64,000 nt of DNA from JAGOTP01 sp964582475 (GTDB lineage: Bacteria > Patescibacteriota > Patescibacteriia > 2-12-FULL-60-25). Shown here piece after piece: positions 1 through 8,330 of this stretch. The DNA is taken from the NCBI GenBank assembly GCA_964582475.1, contig CAZOQS010000003.1, forward strand, positions 62,001 through 126,000, given 5' to 3'. A model generated the notes under the pieces. That model saw only the letters and a program-made list of their open reading frames with translations. It ran no database searches and had not been told where the DNA came from. The number at the start of each line of letters is the position of its first letter. Position 1 is the first letter of the stretch. The translations under genes and the position numbers were made by a program.

Positions 1-1821
1 ATGTCGAACATTCCTTGGAATGGTCCAATCGCTGCTGTTCGCGTGGGCTTGAAAGATGGTAAGTACATTTTGCTTCCAACCTACCAAGAAACAGAAGAAG
101 GTGAACTCGACCTTGTTGTCGCTGGGTCGAAAGACAAAACACTCATGGTCGAAGCTGGTGCCAAGCGCGTCTCGGAAGAGATGATGCTCGGCGCGATGAA
201 GTTCGCGCATGACAACCTCGCTCCGCTCATCGATTTGATTGAACAAGTCGTCAAAGCGGTTGGCGTAGAAAAGATCTCATTGAACGTCACGCGCTCCGAA
301 GATGAGCAGAAGCGCATCGACGCAGCTTCTGACTTCTTGAAAACACAGCGCGGTGTCTTGTTCGCTGAACCACTCCGCACCAAGGCCGATCGCAAAGCTG
401 CCATTGGACGCTTGAAGGCCGCTCTCGAAGCGAACCTCGCTTCGCAAGGCGTGACCGGCAAAGAAGGCATGCGTGGTCTTTCGGCCGTGATCGATCAGTT
501 CGTCGACAGCGAAGTCACGAACATGATTTTGAATGAAAAGCGTCGTGCCGATGCACGTGCGTTGGACGAAGTCCGCACACTCTCCGCTGAAGTCGCGCTC
601 ATTCCACGCACGCACGGCTCCGGTTTGTTCCTCCGCGGACAAACGCAGGTGCTCTCGACCGTCACGCTTGGTTCGCCAGGCATGGAACAAACGCTCGACA
701 CGATGGAATACGCCACCACCAAGCGCTACTTCCACCACTACAACTTCCCAAGTTATTCCGTTGGAGAAACGCGCCCAAGCCGCGGTCCAGGTCGTCGTGA
801 AATCGGTCACGGTGCCCTCGCTGAACGCGCCCTCATGCCGGTTCTTCCAACCAAAGAACAGTTCCCTTACACCGTTCGCGTTGTGTCTGAAGTGCTCGGC
901 TCAAACGGATCCAGCTCGATGGGCGCCACCTGTGGTTCAACCCTCGCGCTCATGGATGCTGGCGTTCCTCTCCTTGAGCCAGTCGCGGGTATCGCGATGG
1001 GGATGGCGAGTGACGAAAAGAACGGAAAGTACCAAGTCATCACCGACCTTCAAGACATCGAGGACGGAGACGGCGGAATGGACTTCAAAATTGCTGGAAC
1101 AAAAACTGGAATCACCGCGATCCAGATGGATACGAAGACCTCCGGTATTCCTTGGCACGTGATCGAAGAAGCGATTCATCAGTCTCGTGCAGCCCGCATG
1201 CAGGTGCTCGAAGCGATGCTCGCAACGATCCCAGAACCACGCGCTGAATTGTCGAAGTACGCTCCTCGTATCGTGAGCTTCAAGATCAACACGGATCGCA
1301 TTCGTGATGTCATCGGGCCAGGGGGCAAGGTCATCAACGAAATTATCGCGACACACAAAGTTCAGATCGATATCGAAGACGATGGAACCGTGATGGTCAC
1401 TTCGGTGAACCTTGAATCACTCGACAAAGCCGTCGCCTGGATCAAGCAGCTCACGCGTGAAGTCCAAGCCGGTGAAAAGTTCTCTGGTCCTGTGACACGT
1501 ATCCTGGACTTCGGAGCCTTCGTAGAAATTTTGCCAAAGGTCGAAGGGCTCGTGCATATTTCCGAAATGGCCCCGTACCGCGTTGGGAAAGTCACCGACA
1601 TCGTTGAAGTCGGCAAAATGGTAAACGTCCTCGTGAAGGAAATCGACTCCATGGGTCGCTTAAACCTCTCGATGAAGGCCGCCGAAGGAAACGTCTATCC
1701 CCCAGCCCCAACCGCCGAAGAGCAAGCAGCCTTCGGACGCGGTGGAAACGGTGGCGGACACAGCGGTGGACCACGCGGTGGATCGTCGGGTGGAAGCCGC
1801 GGACCTCGGAGAGATTTCTAA
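1..1821 (+). CDS. pnp: Polyribonucleotide nucleotidyltransferase (PNPase), 5' end outside window
   Basis: This is the 3'-terminal ~606 codons of PNPase, the phosphorolytic 3'-5' exoribonuclease of RNA turnover. The reading frame is open at base 1. The first residues (SNIPWNGPIAAVRVG) match a point about 130 residues into the usual ~700-residue protein, so the start lies upstream and the ATG at base 1 is internal. Visible parts are the end of the first RNase PH core, the linker helices, the second RNase PH core, a KH domain with the GPGG loop (RIRDVIGPGGKVINEI) and an S1 domain (FSGPVTRILDFGAFVEI). The protein ends in a Gly/Ser/Arg-rich tail. A strong hairpin terminator follows. Identity is secure; only the N-terminus is missing. 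Confidence 0.97.
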   Translation: MSNIPWNGPIAAVRVGLKDGKYILLPTYQETEEGELDLVVAGSKDKTLMVEAGAKRVSEEMMLGAMKFAHDNLAPLIDLIEQVVKAVGVEKISLNVTRSEDEQKRIDAASDFLKTQRGVLFAEPLRTKADRKAAIGRLKAALEANLASQGVTGKEGMRGLSAVIDQFVDSEVTNMILNEKRRADARALDEVRTLSAEVALIPRTHGSGLFLRGQTQVLSTVTLGSPGMEQTLDTMEYATTKRYFHHYNFPSYSVGETRPSRGPGRREIGHGALAERALMPVLPTKEQFPYTVRVVSEVLGSNGSSSMGATCGSTLALMDAGVPLLEPVAGIAMGMASDEKNGKYQVITDLQDIEDGDGGMDFKIAGTKTGITAIQMDTKTSGIPWHVIEEAIHQSRAARMQVLEAMLATIPEPRAELSKYAPRIVSFKINTDRIRDVIGPGGKVINEIIATHKVQIDIEDDGTVMVTSVNLESLDKAVAWIKQLTREVQAGEKFSGPVTRILDFGAFVEILPKVEGLVHISEMAPYRVGKVTDIVEVGKMVNVLVKEIDSMGRLNLSMKAAEGNVYPPAPTAEEQAAFGRGGNGGGHSGGPRGGSSGGSRGPRRDF

Positions 1822-1840
1822 GAACGAGAAAAAATAAATC

Positions 1841-1872
1841 AAAAGAGCCTGCATTGGATTGCAGGCTCTTTT
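1841..1872 (+). terminator. Intrinsic terminator after pnp
   Basis: A 12-bp perfect stem (AAAAGAGCCTGC / GCAGGCTCTTTT) with an 8-nt loop ends in a T run. It lies 20 nt after the pnp stop codon. Confidence 0.9.
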
Positions 1873-1925
1873 GATTTCAGAGCCGGGGAAGATTGTTTGA
1901 GAAATAACTAAAAATCCGTTAGGGT

Positions 1926-3158
1926 GTGTCGGTGGAAGATGGACCGCTCAACGACATTCCGTCCGTTGTCGAACCAAAGATTCAGAACCCAATCGTGAGT
2001 CCGCTGCTCGCGATGGGCGTTTCAGGTCCACGGCTCAGCCGCCGTTGGCTTATTGGTATTGCAGTCATTGGATCGCTTTTGGTGGGTCTCGTGCTCTTTA
2101 CCCTGCTGTTTTCTGGTACCTTTTTCTTGCCTCCCAACACCATCTCCTTCGCAACCGCGGCTCCTCGCACTCTGAACACGTTGCTTACATCTGAGCAAAA
2201 AAACGCCCTGCCGATCGAATGGCAACAAACTTTGCGGGAAGATAGCCGTTGGCCGGTCATTTTTGGACTTACTGGCTCACGAGAAGCGATCCAGGCCTTC
2301 ACCCTTGGACCTCGGTGGGCTGTGCCCGCACCACTCCTTCAGACAACCAACACAAAGACCCGCGCCCTTGTGCGTCAGGTCGGTGTGGTCACGGCAGAAA
2401 ATGACCAACCCCTCGTCTATCGCGAACTCTTTTTTGATCAGGTCTTCGCTCAAGGCGCTCTTCGGGGCTGGTTAGACGCCTCGCTTCTTTTTCCAAACGC
2501 TACCTCTTCTAACCGTATTCTCTTTTTTGCCGATAAGGGAAAGATCATTCTGTCTGATACCGGGGAATCTCTCATCCCAACGAGTCCATCTGCCACCGAA
2601 GCAGCTTTGACCCCTCGCCCCCTGCAAGCGGACGTGAGTTTGCACCTCACCGCTTTAGGGAAGCAGACAAATGTAGAAGTCTTATTAGGTGAGCTCCCTC
2701 TTGATCCCGTCCAAACGACGCTCACCTCCTTGCGCGAGGCGCCCGCGACGCTTGAAGCACGGTTCACGACTTCGACCATCGATGCGCTCCGCCTGACATT
2801 TACACAAGCCTTGCGTCCAGAAGAACAAGCCGCTCTCCTCTCGGAGCTAAATGGAACACGAAAGCGACAGCTGTTCACGCTTCCGGACGGAACGGTCGGT
2901 GTTGAGTACCTCGCCCAAGAGATCCCTTCCACTACTTCGACCCCAAGTCCCCATCAGATTGACTGGCTCGCTCCAACCGGAGCCGCCCCTCTCGAGGAAG
3001 CTGCCGCCTGCGGACAAGGAATCTGGCTGGCGCGCTTCTCCCCACGCCTTCTCGAGCGCTTCGTTCTCCAAGGCTCGAACCTCTCCGCCTGGATCCCAAA
3101 ACAGCCGCTTCAAATCTGGCGCGACCAAAAACAGCTCGTTATTTGTTTGGAGCCGTAA
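1926..3158 (+). CDS. Unrecognised protein with one N-terminal membrane helix
   Basis: A 410-residue protein not assigned to a family. About 40 mostly polar residues are followed by one clear membrane helix (RRWLIGIAVIGSLLVGLVLF, roughly residues 40-65). A long extracytoplasmic-looking C-terminal part rich in Leu, Thr and Pro follows, with no recognisable catalytic motif. The topology suggests a membrane-anchored protein with its bulk outside the membrane. The first in-frame start is GTG at 1926, without a ribosome-binding motif, as is usual for native genes here. It is isolated between the pnp terminator and a palindrome that begins within its stop codon. The start could lie further downstream. 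Function unknown. Confidence 0.7.
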   Translation: MSVEDGPLNDIPSVVEPKIQNPIVSPLLAMGVSGPRLSRRWLIGIAVIGSLLVGLVLFTLLFSGTFFLPPNTISFATAAPRTLNTLLTSEQKNALPIEWQQTLREDSRWPVIFGLTGSREAIQAFTLGPRWAVPAPLLQTTNTKTRALVRQVGVVTAENDQPLVYRELFFDQVFAQGALRGWLDASLLFPNATSSNRILFFADKGKIILSDTGESLIPTSPSATEAALTPRPLQADVSLHLTALGKQTNVEVLLGELPLDPVQTTLTSLREAPATLEARFTTSTIDALRLTFTQALRPEEQAALLSELNGTRKRQLFTLPDGTVGVEYLAQEIPSTTSTPSPHQIDWLAPTGAAPLEEAAACGQGIWLARFSPRLLERFVLQGSNLSAWIPKQPLQIWRDQKQLVICLEP

Positions 3159-3221
3159 GCTATCCACAGCCTGTGGATAGCTATTTTGGCGCTAAAACTA
3201 GCCTAGAATAAGTTATCCACA
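3158..3221. promoter_or_regulatory. Head-to-head DnaA-box-like palindrome plus one consensus DnaA box
   Basis: A near-perfect palindrome with 12-bp arms (AGCTATCCACAG / CTGTGGATAGCT, 1-nt centre) spans 3158-3182. Each arm carries CTATCCACA, one base from the DnaA box TTATCCACA. A perfect TTATCCACA follows at 3213-3221. The palindrome could also act as a weak terminator hairpin for the preceding gene, since ATTTTGG follows. Confidence 0.5.
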
Positions 3222-3228
3222 CCGGAGT

Positions 3229-3271
3229 TTGGACGGTTACTCGGGCGGGCGTATACTAGAGATGTCTCTAG
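3229..3271 (+). promoter_or_regulatory. Candidate promoter with a palindrome at the start site
   Basis: A TATACT -10 box lies at 3252-3257 with a weak -35 (TTGGAC, 3229-3234) at 17 bp. A palindrome, CTAGAGA-TG-TCTCTAG (3256-3271), covers the predicted transcription start and may be an operator. It faces the gene-free stretch downstream. Confidence 0.45.
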
Positions 3272-4105
3272 AGTGGTTCCTCCATTCGGGACAGACGCAC
3301 TTTCCATCGCAGCTCCTTTTAACGGTCACACAAGACCGCCTCTGTGTCGCAGGTAGATAGAACAGGGCCACACCCGTGGCGACAATCTAAGACGCTTTCA
3401 TCTGTGTTTCGCTGGTTGGTCGTCGCTGTTCTTTCACCGTTCTTTTGCAGTGCAGGTCGTAGGTTTGTTTGTATACTTTGTACCTTCGTCGAACCAGTAA
3501 CCATTGTTAGGCTCGTTTCTACTCTTCAGCTTTGGAGATTAGAACTGAGCCTAACAACAGCGTCGCTGCCGACGTCGTTCGCTCCTTTCAGACAAGTGGT
3601 AATTTGGGGAATGTCCGCTTCGGCGTTGACGTCCTCCAATCAGCCCAGACTAGACCTCTCCATCCAATGGAGACACGGTTTATCCGTTATTCCAGCGGGC
3701 CCACAATACTAAAAAGCAAGATCAAACCATAAGGTAACAGACACTATGTTGCAGCACTTCACTGTGCTCCATGGAGTTTCCTCTCGGGGAAATACGTCTC
3801 GTCGCCGGAGGTCAGGTCTGTAAGCTTGTCTCTGCTATCACGCCTAGCGTGGTTGATCGTCATCGACTCCTAGCACCTCTGTAATGCTAGAGCACTCCTC
3901 CCTGGATGCCTCACGGCGACCATAGGATCCCTTCACTGGGAGTAAGTAAGCTCGCATTCGGCCCTCATCGGCCAAGGCTGCTTGTCGAAAGACATCATGG
4001 ACCCTCACAGGTTCAAAACCCCGTTGTCGGCGTAAAGCCGCGTATCATCAGTCTCCACTACCGTTTATACGGGGGAGCTCATGGCACGCGGCTCCTTCTT
4101 TTCCA
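3264..4105 (+). ncRNA. Candidate structured non-coding RNA (class not recognised)
   Basis: About 0.9 kb holds no convincing protein gene; the open frames here resemble no family and lack plausible starts. It is dense in local stem-loops: CGGTC/GACCG (3323-3338), GCCAC/GTGGC (3367-3380), TTGTTAGGCTC/GAGCCTAACAA (3504-3557), AGCAC/GTGCT (3753-3768), CACGC/GCGTG (3839-3851), CTAGCA/TGCTAG (3870-3890) and CGGC/GCCG (4028-4040). Extensions of two stems use G-U pairs that work only on the plus strand. A promoter-like -10 box lies just upstream. A GGAGC/GCTCC hairpin with a T-rich tail lies at the end, near 4083-4105. I looked for the conserved cores of RNase P RNA, tmRNA and SRP RNA and could not place any. 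Boundaries are inferred. Confidence 0.4.
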
Positions 4106-4151
4106 AAAATTTTCCTTTTTTCGTAAGCCTTTCTTTTGCATTCCCTGCAAC

Positions 4152-4180
4152 TTGCTGATCTTTCCAAAAAATCGTAGAAT
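4152..4180 (+). promoter_or_regulatory. Promoter of the DksA/TraR-like gene
   Basis: TTGCTG (4152-4157) and TAGAAT (4175-4180) are separated by 17 bp. The ATG follows 13 bp later, giving a very short leader. Confidence 0.65.
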
Positions 4181-4193
4181 AACTGAAACCTAT

Positions 4194-4577
4194 ATGCTTA
4201 GCCCCGATCTCGTCGCCAAGTTCAAAGAACAGCTCGAACAGATGAAAACCTCACTCGAGGCAGACTTGGCTGATGTCTCCGAAAAGAAGAATGGGAAGAA
4301 TAACAGCACAACGTTTAGCGCTGTCTACCCAGAAGGCGGAAGCAGCTCTGAAGACGACAATGCCGAGGAAATTTCGCAGTACGCAGACGAACTTTCATTG
4401 GTTGGAGAACTCGAAACACAGCTACGCGATGTCATGAAAGCGCTTGAATCCATTGCGAAGGGAACCTACGGCGCCTGCAAGTACTGTCACCAAGCCATTG
4501 ATCTGAAGCGTCTCGAAGCACGCCCTCACTCGTCATCGTGTGTCAGCTGCAAAAAGATGCTCACGCAGGAATTGTAA
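4194..4577 (+). CDS. DksA/TraR-family C4 zinc-finger protein
   Basis: A 127-residue DksA/TraR-type protein. An N-terminal helical region (about residues 1-80) is followed by the four-Cys zinc finger, GACKYC near residue 95 and CVSCKK near 115. This matches small DksA-like regulators that bind in the RNA polymerase secondary channel. The acidic pair at the coiled-coil tip that defines true DksA cannot be assigned with certainty. The ATG at 4194 is chosen because it directly follows a good promoter; the frame runs further upstream only through the structured-RNA stretch. lspA follows after 15 bp and is probably co-transcribed. Confidence 0.85.
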   Translation: MLSPDLVAKFKEQLEQMKTSLEADLADVSEKKNGKNNSTTFSAVYPEGGSSSEDDNAEEISQYADELSLVGELETQLRDVMKALESIAKGTYGACKYCHQAIDLKRLEARPHSSSCVSCKKMLTQEL

Positions 4578-4592
4578 ACCGATCCACACCTG

Positions 4593-5060
4593 ATGCGTGC
4601 GTCCGTACGTGGAGCGTTTTGCCTCCTGATCGGAGGTGCGGGTGTTTTTAGTCTTGATCAGCTCTGTAAGCAGCTTTTTTTTGAACAAGATCGTCCATTT
4701 TCGTTTCTCGGAGGCTGGATCCAGTCTGTTCATCACCAGAACTACGGCATCGCGTTCAATCTTCCGATTCCGCAGTGGTTAATTTTAGCGATAACGCTTG
4801 GCGCCTGCATCGGTGTACTCGTGATGTTTGTACGAACACGAGCCACGAGTAGCGGCTGGCTCCCCTTTTTTCTCGGCCTTCTCTTAGGAGGTGCCCTTGG
4901 AAACGCGTTTGATCGCCTGTCTTTCAGCTTTGTCCGTGACTGGCTTCTCTTGTGGCACCTGTCCGCGATTAACATTGCCGATATTGGGGTACTCGTTGGA
5001 CTCCTAGGCACCGTCCTCCTCTCTCAAAAAACGCTGCCTGAACAAAACGAGAAACGATAA
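4593..5060 (+). CDS. lspA: Lipoprotein signal peptidase (signal peptidase II)
   Basis: A 155-residue integral membrane aspartyl protease that cleaves prolipoprotein signal peptides after lipidation. Family motifs are clear: NYGIAFN, GGALGNAFDR (first catalytic Asp) and AINIADIGV (second catalytic Asp), set among four membrane helices. It follows the zinc-finger gene by 15 bp with no SD motif. Substrates in this window include the solute-binding protein at 59.2 kb and the small lipoprotein at 44.8 kb. Confidence 0.95.
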   Translation: MRASVRGAFCLLIGGAGVFSLDQLCKQLFFEQDRPFSFLGGWIQSVHHQNYGIAFNLPIPQWLILAITLGACIGVLVMFVRTRATSSGWLPFFLGLLLGGALGNAFDRLSFSFVRDWLLLWHLSAINIADIGVLVGLLGTVLLSQKTLPEQNEKR

Positions 5061-5110
5061 CTCGTCCTCACCTCTAGACACGCAAGCCAATCCATGGAAC
5101 GGGGTAGTAT

Positions 5111-6628
5111 ATGCCCTCTCGCGTAAAGACCGCTTCGATCCTCGGACTTGAAGCGCACATGGTGGAAGTGGAAGCCGACATTTCGTCAGGTTTACCAAAC
5201 TTTTTTATTGTCGGACTCCCTGATACCGCCATCCAAGAAGCGAAAGAGCGCATTCGGAGTGCGGTGAAAAATAGCCAAACCACGTTTCCTCGTACGCGTG
5301 TCACCGTAAACCTCGCGCCGGCCCACGTACGAAAAATTGGGTCTGGGTTTGATCTCCCCATCGCACTCGCCATTCTCGCTGCTGATGGTCAGCTGGAGCT
5401 ACAGAACTCATCGCAACTGTTTATTGGGGAACTTGCCCTCGATGGAACGCTTCGTCCAATTCAAGGGATGATTTCTGTCGCGCTCCTCGCCAAAGAGCTG
5501 GGGGTGAAGGAGCTAATCGTTCCTGTTGAGAATGCGGAAGAAGCGGCGCTCATTCAGGGTTTGCGCGTATTCCGTGCGTCATCGCTCACCGAAGTCCAAC
5601 GCGCCCTACGCAGCGAAGTCGTTCTTGAGGAAGTTCCGCACCATGCGCCTATCTCCTCGTCTAGCACGTCTTCGTTCCCCCTTGATTTCTCTTCCATTCG
5701 CGGACAAGAACAGGCGCGGCGCGCGCTAGAAATTGCAGCCGCGGGTGGTCACAACCTCCTCATGCAGGGACCGCCCGGCTCTGGAAAAACTCTGCTCGCG
5801 CGAGCCTTCAGCAGTATTCTCCCGCGTATGACCGAGGAGGAGATTCTCGAAACAACGCGCATTCATTCGGTAGCGGGCATTCTTCCGGCACAGAGCGTGA
5901 TCTCCACCCGCCCCTTTCGTTCACCGCACCATACATCGAGCACCGTCTCATTGGTGGGTGGCGGAACCATTCCTCGCCCTGGAGAAGTTTCTCTTGCACA
6001 CCATGGCGTGCTGTTCTTGGATGAACTCCCCGAGTTCTCACGCACGACGCTTGAGTGCTTACGCCAGCCGCTCGAGGATGGCTGCATCTATATTAGTCGT
6101 GCACAGAGCTCTGTGCGGTACCCCGCGCGCTTCTCCCTGCTCGCGGCTATGAATCCCTGCCCGTGCGGCTACCGTTCAGACAAAGAACGGAACTGTACCT
6201 GCAGCCAGCTGCAGTATGAACACTATCGCCAACGCATCAGCGGCCCCCTCTATGATCGCATCGACTTGTTTATTGAAGTTCCTCGTGTGGAAACAGATGC
6301 GCTCACACGCATTGCTTCGGGAGAAGCGAGCGCCCCGATTCGTTCGCGCGTTCAAGCGGCTCGCGATCGACAACAGATACGACTGAAAGACACTGGGCTC
6401 ACGACAAACGCCCAGGTTTCGAGTGAACTCGTCACACGCCTCTTCAAACCAACGCCTGAAGCTGAATATGTCCTGAAACAGGCTGTCCAACGCTTTCGAT
6501 TATCGGCTCGTTCGTACTTTCGCCTGTTAAAAGTCTCCCAAACGATCGCGGATCTCGCCGAAGCAGCTATGATCGAGGGGCCTCATGTCGCCGAGGCGCT
6601 CCAGTACCGTTCCTTGGCTTCTCTCTAG
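5111..6628 (+). CDS. comM: YifB/ComM-family Mg-chelatase-like AAA+ ATPase
   Basis: A 505-residue protein with the full ComM/YifB layout. The N-terminal S5/Lon-like ChlI domain (residues 1-170) is followed by an AAA+ core with Walker A GPPGSGKT (220-227) and Walker B VLFLDELPEF (300-309). A Cys cluster (NPCPCGYRSDKERNCTC, about 348-364) and the C-terminal Mg_chelatase_C region complete it. In competent bacteria ComM is a helicase that extends branch migration during integration of imported DNA. That role is only inferred here. A hairpin follows at 6633. Confidence 0.95.
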   Translation: MPSRVKTASILGLEAHMVEVEADISSGLPNFFIVGLPDTAIQEAKERIRSAVKNSQTTFPRTRVTVNLAPAHVRKIGSGFDLPIALAILAADGQLELQNSSQLFIGELALDGTLRPIQGMISVALLAKELGVKELIVPVENAEEAALIQGLRVFRASSLTEVQRALRSEVVLEEVPHHAPISSSSTSSFPLDFSSIRGQEQARRALEIAAAGGHNLLMQGPPGSGKTLLARAFSSILPRMTEEEILETTRIHSVAGILPAQSVISTRPFRSPHHTSSTVSLVGGGTIPRPGEVSLAHHGVLFLDELPEFSRTTLECLRQPLEDGCIYISRAQSSVRYPARFSLLAAMNPCPCGYRSDKERNCTCSQLQYEHYRQRISGPLYDRIDLFIEVPRVETDALTRIASGEASAPIRSRVQAARDRQQIRLKDTGLTTNAQVSSELVTRLFKPTPEAEYVLKQAVQRFRLSARSYFRLLKVSQTIADLAEAAMIEGPHVAEALQYRSLASL

Positions 6629-6632
6629 CAAG

Positions 6633-6656
6633 TTTTTGGCTAAAAATAGCCAAAAA
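6633..6656 (+). terminator. Hairpin after comM
   Basis: TTTTTGGCTA / TAGCCAAAAA, a 10-bp stem with a 4-nt loop, starts 5 bp after the stop codon. It lacks a strong T run on the plus strand. Confidence 0.6.
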
Positions 6657-6670
6657 ATGTGACTTATCCA

Positions 6671-6699
6671 TTGACGAAATGGGCGAAAAAGTGTATCTT
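6671..6699 (+). promoter_or_regulatory. Promoter of the LysM-M23 peptidase gene
   Basis: TTGACG (6671-6676), a 17-bp spacer and TATCTT (6694-6699). It leaves a leader of about 75 nt before the ATG at 6780. Confidence 0.65.
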
Positions 6700-6779
6700 G
6701 TCTCCACTCGTTGTCCTATTATTCAGACCACTTCCATTAAACAATCCTCGTCGCCTGTGCCCTGTTTCGGCCGCTTCTC

Positions 6780-8285
6780 ATGGGTACGCGACGCAGCGAT
6801 TTTCTAGAGGTCTCTATTCCTACAAAACATCGCCTACAACATGTACTGGCACGTGCCCTACTCCTCCTCATCCGAGGCCTTCAGTTGAGTTGGAAACCCG
6901 TACGCCCGGTTGCTCGCCTTCTTGGGACCGTTCTTGGTCATCTTGGTCGCGGCATCCTCCGGTTTGTTTTCTTGCCGATCTATACGATCTTCGTATTACT
7001 CAACATTCGCTTTGAGCGTGTTGTCGTTTCTGCTCGTGGACTCTTCTTTTTCGTGTTTACGAACCGGTACATCTTTCACGCCGTTCTCTTATTGGTCTCT
7101 GTTGCCACAATTGGCTCCCAGCTGACAACCCGCAGCGCCTCCGCTTCGAGCAACGGCCAGAATAGCCTCCTGTACGCCCTCGTTACCCAAGGACAGGATG
7201 AAAGCATCGAAGAGATGCTGTACGTTGAATCAGCTCATGGGAATACCAGCTATTTAGGCGCCGGCACCATCCAAGCCCTGCCTGATATCGACTTTGATTA
7301 CGATACAGAGATCCTTGCTGACTTAACCATCCCTGGCAGCGTTGCCGTTGCTCCTCAGATGGATGAGTCACTTACTGAAGAAGCTCTTCCTGAAGAAGAC
7401 ACCTCAGCCATCGTCGTCGCACCTCGGAGTGAAACGGAAAACTACACTGTCCAATCCGGCGACGCCGTCGCAACCATTGCCCGTCGCTTTGGGGTTGATG
7501 TAATCACCATCATTCGTGCAAACAATCTTTCACGCGGCGCCGCGATTAAGCCGGGTGACATTCTCCGTATTCCAGCCGCTTCCGGCATCCTGCATACCGT
7601 CAAACGAGGAGAAACGGTCGGACAGCTTGCTACTAAATACAAAGTGGACGCCAGCGCCATCACTCAAGCAAATAAAGGAAGCACGACTCTCGTTCCAGGA
7701 AAAGAAGTATTGATCCCTGGTGGAAGTCCGCTCAGCGTCGTGGCAATCACCGTTCCAAAGCCAGCTACTACGCGCGTAACAACCGCCCAAGGAACTGTCC
7801 GTCCCGATATCCCTCTTGCTCGCATCAGAAACAAAGCGGTGGACGTCTATCAGGAACTCGTAAATACCCCTGAAGACCAACGCGCGAAACCAGAAGATAA
7901 GGACGAAACGCTCGTTAAGAAGGTAGCAAAACTTCTCTGGCCAACAGACTTACGCGTCATCAACCAGTACTACGGCTGGAACCACACCGGTATCGATGTG
8001 GATGGAGACTACGCGAATGCGATCTATGCTTCCGAAGCGGGAGTCGTTCAACAGGCGGGCTGGAACAACGGTGGATACGGTCTTCAGATCTTGATCGATC
8101 ACAACAGCGGATTCCGCACTCGTTACGCCCACGCCTCGAAGCTCTTCGTCAAAGTCGGTGACACCGTCAAACGTGGCCAAGTCATTGCCATGGTCGGTAC
8201 AACGGGTCGTTCAACCGGTACGCACTTACACTACGAAGTCTACTTGAACGGAAAACGAGTCAACCCACTCACCTACGCGCGCTAA
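6780..8285 (+). CDS. LysM-containing M23 (LytM-type) cell-wall peptidase
   Basis: A 501-residue envelope protein. The N-terminal ~130 residues contain hydrophobic segments (near 60-80 and 95-115), then an acidic linker. Two LysM peptidoglycan-binding repeats follow (NYTVQSGDAVATIARRFGV..., about 222-265, and HTVKRGETVGQLATKYKV..., about 272-315). The C-terminal M23 domain has its zinc ligands in HTGID and HLHYE. Active M23 enzymes are peptidoglycan endopeptidases; all metal ligands are present, so activity is likely. Membrane anchoring plus LysM suggests cell-wall remodelling at the surface. Confidence 0.92.
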   Translation: MGTRRSDFLEVSIPTKHRLQHVLARALLLLIRGLQLSWKPVRPVARLLGTVLGHLGRGILRFVFLPIYTIFVLLNIRFERVVVSARGLFFFVFTNRYIFHAVLLLVSVATIGSQLTTRSASASSNGQNSLLYALVTQGQDESIEEMLYVESAHGNTSYLGAGTIQALPDIDFDYDTEILADLTIPGSVAVAPQMDESLTEEALPEEDTSAIVVAPRSETENYTVQSGDAVATIARRFGVDVITIIRANNLSRGAAIKPGDILRIPAASGILHTVKRGETVGQLATKYKVDASAITQANKGSTTLVPGKEVLIPGGSPLSVVAITVPKPATTRVTTAQGTVRPDIPLARIRNKAVDVYQELVNTPEDQRAKPEDKDETLVKKVAKLLWPTDLRVINQYYGWNHTGIDVDGDYANAIYASEAGVVQQAGWNNGGYGLQILIDHNSGFRTRYAHASKLFVKVGDTVKRGQVIAMVGTTGRSTGTHLHYEVYLNGKRVNPLTYAR

Positions 8286-8289
8286 CGAT

Positions 8290-8316
8290 AAAACCCCGGC
8301 TCTGGCCGGGGTTTTA
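8290..8316. terminator. Bidirectional terminator between convergent genes
   Basis: AAAACCCCGGC / GCCGGGGTTTT with a 4-nt loop has T runs on both strands. It lies between the M23 gene and the converging MFS gene. Confidence 0.9.
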
Positions 8317-8330
8317 TGTATCTACGCAAA

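Noticed and set aside
3480..3510. Minus-strand TGGTTCGACG resembling the tmRNA 5' motif
   Set aside because: No matching acceptor 3' half, T-arm or tag frame ending in the usual hydrophobic residues could be placed.
3760..3800. Minus-strand GAGGAAACTCC resembling the RNase P RNA P4 motif
   Set aside because: The other conserved elements (GGTAA.., AGATGA.., ACAGAA..) are missing or in the wrong order.
3319..4190. Several open frames of 60-120 codons in the gene-free stretch
   Set aside because: They overlap each other on both strands, resemble no family, lack plausible starts and run through stem-loops.
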